A DNA stretch of 64,000 nt from Turnera subulata (lineage: Eukaryota; Streptophyta; Magnoliopsida; Malpighiales; Passifloraceae). This document shows positions 23,787 through 34,097 of the stretch, in pieces (position 1 is the first letter of the stretch; each line of letters opens with the position of its first letter). The notes beneath the pieces are model-generated. The model was not told the origin of the DNA, did not search any database, and was given only the letters and a program-made list of their open reading frames with translations. A program made the translations under genes and the position numbers. The DNA lies in NCBI GenBank assembly GCA_028386065.3, contig JAKUCV010001040.1, positions 4,340 to 68,339 on the forward strand, given 5' to 3'.

Positions 23787-26316
23787 TTGGACTATGTGCA
23801 TTCAGATGTGTGGGGACCTTCCAAGACTCCATCTCTTGGAGGTAGGCACTATTTTGTCACCTTTGTTGATGATTTTTCCAGAAGAGTGTGGGTGTTTACG
23901 ATGAAGAAGAAGGATGAGGTGCTTGGAATTTTCCTTAAGTGGAAAGCTCAAGTTGAAAACCAGATAGGGAGGAAGATTAAAGTTCTCCGAACAGACAATG
24001 GTGGACAATATACGAGTGATCCTTTCCTAAAGGTATGCCAAGATTGTGGCAATATTCGGCACTTCACAGTTAGGAAAACACCACAGCAAAATAGGGTGTC
24101 AGAGTTTATGAACAAGACATTGGTGGAGAAAGTTCGTTGTAAGCTGTCTAATGCTGGGCTAGGCAGAAATTTTTGGGCTGAGGCTGTGATATATGCTCAA
24201 CATCTTGTTAATCGGTTGCCATCATCTGCTTTAGATGGCAAGACCCCTTTGGAAGTTTGGTCTGGGAAACCTGCTACGGATTATGATTCTTTGCATGTGT
24301 TTGGTTCTATCGCATACTATCATGTGAATGAATCAAAGTTGGATCCACGGGCAAAGAAGGCTCTGTTTATGGGTCTAAATATTGGAGTAAAGGGATACCG
24401 TCTTTGTTGTCTAGAAGCAAAGAAGACAGTTATCAGCAGAGATGTTACCTTTGATGAATCTGCCATGTTGACTAAGGTGAATCAAGAAGCTGATGATACT
24501 TCACAGCAGGTGGAGTGTGTTCCAAAGCAGGTGGAGCTTGAGCAGACCATGGTGATCCCAGCTAGAAACACAAATAGTGACTCTCAATTGATAGAAGAAG
24601 AGTCTAATGAAGAAGAGGTTCCAACCTAAGAACCTTCACAACAAACAGAGTCAATTGCCGTTTGAAGAACAAGACGAGAAAGTCGAAAACCAGAACGTCT
24701 TATTGAAATGGTGGCCTATGCACTTCCAGTCATTGATGATGTTCCTTCCACTTTTTCAGAAGCCATTCGAAGTTCTAAAAGTAGTAGATGGAAAGATGCT
24801 ATGGAGGAGGAGATGAAATCTCTTCAGAAGAACAAAACATGGAAGTTGACACAATTACCGAAGGGAAAGAAGGCAATTGGATGCAAATGGGTATTTGCAA
24901 AGAAAGAAGGATTTCCTGACAAGAATGATATTCGCTACAAGGCAAGATTAGTGGCTAAAGGCTACGCTCAGAAGGAAGGAATTGACTATAATGAAGCATT
25001 TTCTCCAGTTGTGAAGCATTCCTCCATTAGAATTCTGTTGGCCTTGGTAGCACAGTTGAATTTGGAGCTAGCTCAACTTGATGTGAAGACCGCGTTCTTA
25101 CACGGTGACTTGAAAGAGGAAATCTATATGACTCAGCCAGATGGATACAAAGCTACTGGTAAAGAGAATTGGGTGTGCAAACTAGACAAACCGTTGTACG
25201 GATTGAAGCAATCTCCAAGGCAGTGATACAAACGATTTGATAAGTTTATGTTGGGTCAGAAGTACACAAGGAGTAAATACGACCATTGTGTGTATTTGAG
25301 CAGACTTCAAGATGGGTCCTACATCTACCTACTCTTGTATGTTGATGACATACTAATAGCTGCAAAGAGCCAAGTTAAAATTGACAAGCTAAAGGCTCAG
25401 TTGAGTAAAGAGTTTGAGATGAAGGATTTGGGAGAAGCCAAAAAGATTCTCGGGATGGAGATAAGCAGGGACAGAGAGAGAGGCAAGCTTTGGCTGACAC
25501 AGAAGCAGTATTTAAAGAAAGTACTACAACGTTTTGGTATGAATGAGGAATCAAAACCTGTAGGTACTCCACTTGCCCCTCATTTGAAACTTAGCAGCCA
25601 GTTATCTCCACAGACAGAAGAAGAACGAGAGTACATGGCGAAGATCCCATATGCTAATGCGGTTGGAAGCTTGATGTATGCGATGGTGTGCACAAGACCA
25701 GATATTTCACAAGCTGTTAGTGTTGTGAGCAGATACATGCATGATCCTAGCAGAGGTCATTGGCAAGCTGTGAAATGGATTCTTCGGTATCTCAAAGATA
25801 TCGTAGATGTTGGTTTAATGTTTGAGCAGGATGAATCACTTGGTCAAGGAGTGGTCGGATACTGTGATTCAGACTATGCAGGAGATTTGGATAAGCGACG
25901 ATCGACAACGGGCTATTTGTTCACATTAGCAAAAGCCCCGGTTAGTTGGAACTCCACTTTACAATCAACGATGGCTTTGTCTACTACAGAGGCAGAGTAT
26001 ATGGCTATTACAGAAGCTGTAAAGGAGGTGATTTGGCTTCATGGGTTGCTAAAAGACTTGGGAGTTGGTCAGAAACAACTTGTAGTATATTCTGACAGTC
26101 AGAGTGCTATTCATTTGGCAAAGAATCAAGTCTTTCATGCACGGACGAAGCATATCGATGTTCGCTATCATTTTGTGAGGGAGATTCTCGAAGAAGAAGA
26201 GATACTTCTCTAAAAAGTTTTGAGTTCGGAGAATCCTGCAGATATGCTGACCAAGGTGGTGACTAGGGCCAAGTTTGAACATTGTTTAGACTTGGTCAAT
26301 ATCCTGCGCTTTTGAG
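23787..26316 (+). pseudogene. Copia integrase, reverse transcriptase and RNase H region, broken
   Basis: The integrase core (YVHSDVWGP, RTDNGGQY) covers 23787-24629 and ends in a stop and frame change. Reverse transcriptase runs from about 24708. An in-frame TGA at 25224-25226 interrupts it where the family normally has a tryptophan codon. The catalytic YVDD is at 25338-25349. RNase H (YCDSDYAGDLDKRRSTTGY, LSTTEAEY) follows and is cut by a TAA at 26211-26213, with recognisable C-terminal sequence (ENPADMLTK) continuing after it. These independent lesions show it is a dead copy. Confidence 0.92.
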
Positions 26317-26407
26317 ATGGTGCCAGTTGGCACAAGTTGGAAGCACTATGAAGGTTGTTCTTTGTTTGGTTGAGAAGATTAGTACTTGGTGGGATTTGAA
26401 TAGCAAC

Positions 26408-26419
26408 AAGGTGGAGATT
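26408..26419 (+). other. Polypurine tract of the Copia element
   Basis: AAGGTGGAGATT lies directly before the 3' LTR, the usual position for plus-strand priming. GGTGGAGATT is a common Copia form. Confidence 0.75.
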
Positions 26420-26988
26420 TGTTGGAATAGTGTTGCTTATTCCATCCCACATCGTGGAGAAAGTGCTTGGGGGGGTTTCGTTTTGCTATAAATAGAACTC
26501 CCCCTTGCCTTAGTAAGACATCCCAAAAAATTAGAGTATAATTTTTTCCATATAATTGTACTAAATATTTCTCTTCTCTTAGTAAAAATTGAGCAAGCCT
26601 ATTCTATAAAGGTGCTCCGGAGACGTAGGCAAAATTTTGGCCGAACTCCGTTATCAAGTTTTGAGTTCTCTTTTTAATATTCCGCCTTTAATTTCCACAT
26701 TTATTTAGTATTCAATATTTGGCTGGCTACGCCGCCTTTGTCTCTTTTGTTGGCCGGCTAAGCCGCCTTTGTTCGGGTTTAGGTTGTGAATTAATACACT
26801 ATGCAAGTAAGTCCTATCTAAGAGATTGGGTTTTAAGTGAACCTCTGTTCCTCCAATCTTTCCTGGGAAGTTATCTTGAAATGATAATTCTGTCTAAGGA
26901 GATTGGCTAGGCCATCTTTCCAGGGAATTATCGAATCAGTTCAATTCACTAGTTGTTTAGTGGGGAAATTATCCGAGTTTTCCCAACA
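26420..26988 (+). repeat. 3' LTR of the Copia element
   Basis: 569 bp, the same length as the 5' LTR, with about 20 substitutions, mostly transitions, and no length changes noticed. Confidence 0.95.
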
Positions 26989-26993
26989 AATAT

Positions 26994-28916
26994 ATAGTAG
27001 AGCTGTTTTTTAACAGATAATTTACCAGCTGAGGAACACAATATTGTAGGCAAACTTTTTTCCAAGGAGAGAGGCATCGAATGTTCAGAATTCATATTTT
27101 TGTCTTAGCATGTTAATTAACAATTTGTCGAATAGGCATTTCAATTTAGAAATGTAGTTGAGGGAGATGGATGTTGACATTCGCTACTCAACATGTCCTC
27201 TATCATTTTGAAGTGTTGTAATCTTGACATTGATCTTTGGATGAAAAAAAAAAATCTTGATATTGGTCTAAACTTAACCAAAACCAAAAGAAATCCTTTC
27301 CATTCAATGTAATCGTACCCAAACTAGCCAACTTTCACACTGCATGCAGGCACTTTTTTTTTCACACTGGTACTTTGAGGACGTATGATGTTCAATCAAG
27401 CAGATAATGCATGCAAAAGAAGCAAAACTAGCTACAAAAGAATTAATCATAGCTCTTACCAATGATGGATTGGTCTGAGTAGTAAGCACATTGGTTCCGT
27501 TTAACTGAGGTCTCGGGTTCGGATCCTTGTGTATACCGAAAATTCTCATTAGGAAACTCACTCGCCACAACCAAGTGCATGACTTGAATAGAATTCGGAT
27601 TAGTCGGAACAAAATTCCAAAAATCGAATGGGAAACCAAATTACCCCTAGCTCTTTGAAAGTCAAACCTGCTATAATGGAAAAAAAGAGGCCCCTATCCC
27701 CCACTACGAGTCAAACTCGATCCCTCAAGTCGTGTTTTTCTCCTTGACAAGTTTTAGAGTCGATGTAGGAGCTAGGTAGCTCGGTACTTTCAAGACGTAA
27801 GGGGGATTCTAATGCCATGGCTAGTACTCTTTACAGAAGAGTACTTGACGGAAAAATTGTTGTGATCTGTTTATGTCCTTACTTAATTTGTTGTGTTGTG
27901 CTGTCAAGTTTAATGAAACTACTACTTGTTTGAAAGCCTCAACTAGTTACATATGCATATCGTGTACATAATTTGTTTCAGATTGTTGAAGATTTTGTAT
28001 TAAATACGATTTCCCACACCCTACGGCCCCTGGATGGAGAGGTGGGTTTCAAAATCCTATAATGGAAGATGTGAAGAGAACGAGAAGAGAAAGTCCACTG
28101 GCTTTTTACTCATTGTAGCTCGGCCAGATCAGAAGCTTTCAGGAAAGAATGAATTCTCTCAACTACTTTCTCTCCAGGTCATTTCCCGTATTGTGTATGC
28201 ATGGTCTATCCATAAGTGGTTCAAGAAACTGGAAGATTCAAATCTGGTTTTGTCTGTGGTGTAGTAAGCTAGTAAAAGAAAACAAAAGAAGAGAGGTAGG
28301 GGAGGGCCGGGGGCTGGTATACATATAAGTCCCTCATCACTCTCGGTCAAAGCTACTAAATACAAAAAGAAGAAGTAGAGTAAATAAGGGATAGGTAGAA
28401 AGAACCAAGGAAATACTAAAAGAGAAAGTAATAAACAATTCATCCCCCCATGCAAATGGAGTCCAAATGCAAAAAAGGGGTTAGGAACTTTCAGTTCAAA
28501 TCTAACTCCATACCCCACCTCAAAAGCTCTAGTTCCTCCCCTACTTTGTTTCACAGTTTGGTTAGTACAACTATACGCCAACAAACACACACACCCAACA
28601 CAAACCCCCTCCATCCAATTATCCCCCACAGGGCTCCATGCCAAAGTAGCTGAGATTGTCTATGAGCTCAAAAAGCTGTCTCAATCGTCTGTACATAAAA
28701 CCAAAACCCATCTCTCCTTCCTTTGCATGACCCCATTTGTCAGTTTGTTAAGTCCCTCTCTTTAGTTCTCTCTCTCCCCCCCTCTGGATGGCGTGTCAAA
28801 GCAGATCATTAGTCCTCCTTTTTTTTGCTCTTTTTTCTTCTCATTAACTATCAATCCCATAAAAAGAAAACAGAACCAAGACAGCAGAAAAAGCAAGAAA
28901 TTAAAACTAACGATCT
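26994..28916. other. Intergenic between the Copia element and the JAG 3' end
   Basis: Contains the SINE-like insertion at 27459. No gene recognised; frames here are short and without known domains. Confidence 0.5.
27459..27647 (+). mobile_element. SINE-like, tRNA-derived element
   Basis: A box B match GGTTCGGATCC (about 27524-27534) lies roughly 45 bp after a box A-like TGGTCTGAGTAGT, the spacing of a tRNA-derived Pol III promoter. The flanks share TAGCTCTT (near 27450 and 27649), a possible target duplication. The body is about 190 bp. It is not a functional tRNA, since no cloverleaf could be drawn. It seems distinct from the SINE family at 32619 and 47646. Confidence 0.5.
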
Positions 28917-31120
28917 TTAGAACCCATCTTGAAACCGATTGATCGATGAAGGAAGATGATGATGATGATGATCCAAACGCTGCTGTGATAGACCACCTCC
29001 TCCTCCTCCTCCTCCTCCTGCTGCATAGCTCCTCCCCCAAGTCAGCCCTTCCTCCTGATTGCTCAGTGACCCATCTCTACCGCTTCCCTCTGATCCACGG
29101 CTAGAACCTGCAGCTGGGCCGAACCCGGCGTGTCCTACCGGTGCACCGATGCAGGTGTAGCTTGACTCTTGGCCTCCAATCCCGTAATGAGGAGGAGGAG
29201 GGTATGTTTGGGAGGGATTGCTTAGCACATGGCCTATGTAGTAATCGTTGATGGGTTGCTGTGGAGGAGTGTATTGTGAGGGATAAGGAGGCAGACGTGA
29301 AGGAGATGTGTATAGATATGGTTGATGCGGTGGTGCTTGAACTGCTGGCGGTGGTGGTGGTGGTGGGAGGAGGGTTGATGAAGTGGGAGAGAGCAGCCTT
29401 GATTGGTACACTGATCTAAATGGATCTCCAATGTGGCCTGCTGGATGGTAGCTCGCTGGTGCTATGGGGTGGCAGCTGTATATGAATGTTATACATATCA
29501 TCAACTTGATAATGTGATAGTAGTATAGAAAGAAGCAGAAGACAAAGAAAAAGAAACGGGATGATGGTTTTGTGCGATGGAACAGTAGTAGTTGAGGATA
29601 GATCATGAGATTAACTGAAAAAGAAATCTCTGTATCATTGGCAGCAGCAGCAACAAAACAGAGTGGCAAACTGGTATCTTTCAAACAATGAGATTCGTTA
29701 AAAGAAAGGGTGACTCTTTTTAGTTTTTTCTATAAGAAGGGTTACTCTTTTTAGTTGAAAACGGTATCTGCATCATTTGCATTTTGCTTTTAAAGGGTTC
29801 TTTGTATTTCCTTTTCCTGTCGACAGAAGGATCTTTTAAGATCAATATAACAGCTAAATGCAGTGGTAGAACAGATGATATATGGCTCAAGACTGAAAAG
29901 CATATATATAACGAATTGCCGTACCCCAAGTGACCACCTTGAACGGAAAGGTTACTATCACTGTTGAAGACCAGTTGACGAGCCCGGTTCAGTGTCTCTG
30001 TCTCCCTCTCTGACCAACCATCAAAGCAAATATATCTAATCAATTGAATGTAGCACAAGAAAGAAAAGAAACAAAAATTAAGACCAAGAAAACCTCCCAA
30101 ACCCACCAAGAATTTTAGCAAACACATCAACTTGGTTTTCCTCAAGATTGATGTGACCACGAGAGTGGGTTTTTTTCATGACAAATCATTTGTAAAGATG
30201 CCAACCCCACCATATATCCATCTAGCTATAGCTACTGGTATATTCTATGGACCATAAAGAAATGAATTAAAAGAGAGGAGAGTGTGTGTGCTTTTAATGA
30301 GTTTTTTTTTTCTGCTCTCGATCCAACACAAGTGGACAGAAATGACCTGCCTTGTCTGTGTCGGTTCATGTGCCCTCCAAGAGCTTGAGATTTGCAGAAC
30401 TTGAGGGAACAAAACCTACACTCGTAGACTTTACCACACTCATCTTTCCCATCCTTAGCGCCGCTTTTCTTTTTCCTATGGCCTGCAAAGAAAAAAAAGC
30501 AACCACTTAGAGCAACTTCGATGAGACCATTCTTTGCCCAAAAGCCGAACCCTACAATAGACTAATTTTTTTATTTGTCATAAATGGAAGTAATCTAAAC
30601 CCTAATTTCCAGCTCCTGTTCCATCCTCCCTCTTGCTAAACTGTTCCATTTAAAAAACCCCAAGGCATCATAAAAAAATGAAAAACAAGAAGCAGAATTT
30701 GAAGGAGGAGAAGCAGAAGAAGATGATGATGAAGACGAAACAGCTAGTGAGGAAAGAACATCTGGTAGACTCATGTGGCTTTTTGCTCTCTTTGCCTTGA
30801 CTATATATATGAAAATATGAAAAAATGTGGTCCTGTGTATTTGTTCACTAGCGGAAGAGTGTTTATACCAGAAGAAGAAGAGCCTTCCTCAAAAATTTGT
30901 TTCCCATCTCTAGTGTAATCCTCGGGCAAGTTGTTGAGGTCTAATGGATTTTTCTCGGGTCTCCTGTGAGATAAACAAAGAAAATATTGCACAAGTCACA
31001 AAAGAAAGAGTTAAAAAAGGAGTGTTAAAGAGTAAGAGAACACACTGAGATACTAAAGGGGGGGAGAAGATAAAAGAGAAGCAGCTGGGAGTTAAAGAGG
31101 ATTGTGGGGGAGACCTACAT
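28917..31120 (-). CDS. JAG: JAGGED/NUBBIN-type C2H2 zinc-finger transcription factor
   Basis: Predicted minus-strand exons: end of exon 1 (AT) 31119-31120, then 30869-30963, 30351-30482, 29925-30009, 28917-29475; 290 residues. JAG promotes growth and patterning of leaves and floral organs as a nuclear regulator. The protein starts MRPEKNPLDLNNLPED; LDLNNL is the EAR repression motif. One C2H2 finger follows, with C54, C57, H70, H74 and the plant QALGGH signature, then QERETETLNRARQL, typical of JAG/NUB. The C-terminus is Pro-, Gly- and His-rich and ends INRFQDGF, close to the conserved tail. The ATG would be formed by splicing (AT|G), and the intron after the finger exon seems to start with GC. 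The 3' border of exon 4 is less certain: a GT at 29913-29914 is an alternative. JAG versus NUB is not resolved. Confidence 0.92.
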
Positions 31121-31200
31121 GGTACCGACAGAGAAAGACAGAAAGCAAAAGAAAAAAAATATGAGACGAACACTCTTTCAGATGAGAAGATAACTAAAGC

Positions 31201-31206
31201 TTTATA
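31201..31206 (-). promoter_or_regulatory. Candidate TATA box of JAG
   Basis: TATAAA on the minus strand, about 80 bp upstream of the split start codon. It would place transcription start near 31175, leaving a short first exon of about 55 nt that ends in AT. Confidence 0.5.
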
Positions 31207-32618
31207 AAATTATGACTTCAGTTTGAGACTGCAATATAGAGGCTAGTTGAGTGAAGGTGGAGAAAAAGAGCTTTGAAAGTTCTCTATCAGTTTCTCTGCC
31301 AACCCCACTGGACTGGACTCTTCTCTCTCTTTTCTTTTTTCTCTCTCTCGAACTTAAAAGAACTACAAGGGACAGTTTGGTCTCGTGACCATAAAAAGGG
31401 AAGGAGTGTTATGAGAAGGGGTTTAAGGGCAGGTGATTGTGTCATTTGGTTAGGTTTGTGTGTGAGAATAGAGAGGAAAGGAATGAGAGGGACGTTGCTT
31501 ATAGTTATGCCTCATTGGAGGGGGTGGGCTAGGGTCTGTTGCCTAGAACTACTAGTACCCTTGTTCATTGACATATACATGACCATTATATGTTTGTAAG
31601 ATTGCTATGAAGATTTACAATGAGAGATGAAAATCATACAGCAGTGTCCTTTTGCATATATTCAGCACTAATCAGGTCTGTTGTGGAAGATGGCATTTAT
31701 AACTTGAGAACTATCAAGACAAGCCTTGCCCTACAAACATGCTGCTTCCTGCTCATTATGTCCAAGGTCATGCCACAAGCTTTTATGGTCCCCATTTAAG
31801 CCTAAGGCTCCCTGGGGGCATCATTGTACCCTAGCTTACCATGGATCATGGAAGTGTTACTGTCAGTATCTCATTATTAGGGTTTTTTGTGATCTAAGTT
31901 GGGATACAGTGTCATCCCCACACAAGTGTTGTTTTATTCTTTGGAAGCTCTATGTTGCTTGCCACCGATCACAATATTCAATTCTTAACACACACATATG
32001 TATATGGCAATGAACCTTATAAGCTATTTATGTTGAGTCCGAGTTCAGCGCATCAGAAAATAAGTCAGAGATATCCTGTTAGATTATAAAGTTATAAGCA
32101 TGTTATTAATTGTTTGATAGTTTAAATGTTTGGGCCATTTTTAGCCAATTTGTCACTTGAGGTTGTGTAACATATATAATCAGCCAATTGTTAGTTATGC
32201 ATATTTTGGACTACTCCCCTCCCAACCCGGATGCCCTACCTTTTTATTAAGCTATTCATGTATTGTGGCTAGCTAGATCATGAAGTGTGCTATTCATGTT
32301 TAAGTAATATATAAGCTCTGTGCCTCTCTTACATATATATTGGATGTCAATACATAATTCTTTCTTAATTAGAAGAATATCATTCTCATTTCGAACTCTT
32401 AACCTTTGCCTCAGCCTAATAGAAGTATTGATTGAAACCAAACCAATTAAGTCAATCCTTGTTGGCGATTAATTACTCTATTGAATTGCTTGTATCAATA
32501 TGTGGAACATGTGCGCTCCACTTTAATGTCAAACTTTATGCGAAACATTAATCGTCCAGCTTCAATCACATATTTACATGATTCACATCCTAAATTTAAG
32601 AAATCATGCATCCATCTG

Positions 32619-32750
32619 TTTTTTTTTTTTTTTCCACTGGTATCCCGGACCAGTCCACCTTTAAGGACATCAAAGGTACCAGACTAAATCAAGCTCGACT
32701 CGGGTGGCGCACTTAGGTAATAGTGGGTGAGTCTCCCAAATGAGATTTTT
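32619..32750 (-). mobile_element. 5'-truncated SINE with target duplication
   Basis: TGCATCCATCTGTTTT occurs at 32607-32622 and 32751-32766, a clear target-site duplication. Between them lies a poly-T tract (poly-A tail of a minus-strand insertion) and about 115 bp. Read on the minus strand it starts inside a box B-like TCTCATTTGGGAGACTC and contains TTTAGTCTGG and CCTTAAAGGTGG. These match the 3' half of the plus-strand SINE at 47646, so both belong to one family. Confidence 0.82.
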
Positions 32751-34097
32751 TGCATCCATCTGTTTTGTGTGTTAGGTTTCAATGTAAAACATTACAACAC
32801 GTGTTTCTTTTCGAAAATAACCGGGCAGAGAGCATGTGTAATTTATTCATACTCTTAATTCCTTTGTAGAGTTAAACAGATAAATGTTGGAATAGACAGC
32901 AGGAGTATATATATGAACCGAAATTATGTGTAGCTACGACACTCTTCTTATAGGCTATCTGCTTCACCCCTGCATCTGCTATTGAAAAAGAATAGTTAAG
33001 CAACTTGTAGCGGCCCATTGGTTTCTGGGAGTGGCAAATTCATAACAGGTAGTTCATATATTTTTGATGAAACAGGTAGTTCATATATGGACCACTCTAT
33101 ATACATGATTTGGTTTTTGACAATTGATGATTATGATTAGTATAACATAAAAATATGGACCGGACAAGCAAGCGGCCAGCAATCATGTATGCCCAAATTT
33201 CTGAAATTTTTTGCTTTTAGTGTTTGGATTATTATTGCCTTTTTAAGTGGTCCATCCCATCATTTATATATGTGTACAACATCCGGTGGCAAATTCCACA
33301 AACACTGTCAATTGATGGAATGTTTACTTACCACTTAATATACATACATGTTAGCAACACTCTCTGATGAAAAATATTTAGCAAGCAACACTAGTTTTAA
33401 TTCCTACACATGGTTGTGCTTGATATGCTCGTACAATTAATGGTATAGGCAAAAAGAAGATACAGGTGCTTACTAACAGAAACTTAGTATCTGAAACTCT
33501 CTAGTGAGGAATCTGCTGTTAAATTTCAGGAGAAGGAAGGATACGAACAATTGAGTATAATATAACACAGATGTCCTCTGGCTAGAAAAAAAATGGCTCA
33601 ATTATAAGTGGCAAACACCTACAAAGACGAAGAGACCTGCTCGTTGCAGGATCAGCCCACAAACAAAATGGGTATGGGCTATTGCTGTTTGCAAGAAGTG
33701 TGAGGTAAAAGTTTTTCACTATCATGGGCCTGGTATGCCTGTCTAGATGGATCAGAAGTCCAGCAGTGTTTGCCTTGTTTGGGCCGTTTGGCCCATACTG
33801 CAAGCATAAAAACAATTTAGAATCATTTTCCATACTTTACTGTTGACTTAACATAGAGAGGCTAGAGCTTGAGATTACTGTTGCAATAAAGTTTGGAGTT
33901 AAGAGGGTAAAAATGTAAAAATGGGCAAACTTGCCACTTCAAAATTTATTTTGTCCAAACAAAAAATAGACTTGGTTTCGTTATCCACAAACTCATCTCT
34001 GCAAATTTCATCAAACACTTACTTGATCTTTACATTTCTACCTTTTTTCTTCTTCTTTGAACACATTCCTCCTTCCTTCCTCATCTCCACCCAATCC

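Larger units (their letters stand above)
21822..26988 (+). mobile_element. Ty1/Copia LTR retrotransposon, degenerate, with both LTRs
   Basis: The 5.17-kb element has two 569-bp LTRs beginning TGTTGG and ending CCAACA, a tRNA-iMet-type primer site, a purine tract, and the domain order gag, protease, integrase, reverse transcriptase, RNase H that defines Copia. Domain wording looks closest to the Tork/TNT1 group. At least five lesions disrupt the polyprotein, so it is not autonomous. AATAT is present on both outer sides (21816-21820 and 26989-26993); one extra T at 21821 makes the exact left border uncertain by a base. LTRs differ at about 20 positions by hand count, near 3.5 percent. Confidence 0.95.
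31121..34097. other. Divergent intergenic region between JAG and the uL15c gene
   Basis: JAG leader and promoter on the minus strand at the left, uL15c leader at the right. It contains the minus-strand SINE at 32619. No other gene is recognised. Confidence 0.5.

Noticed and set aside
27520..27540. A functional tRNA gene
   Set aside because: Box B is present but no acceptor stem or anticodon arm can be formed; SINE-like is the better reading.
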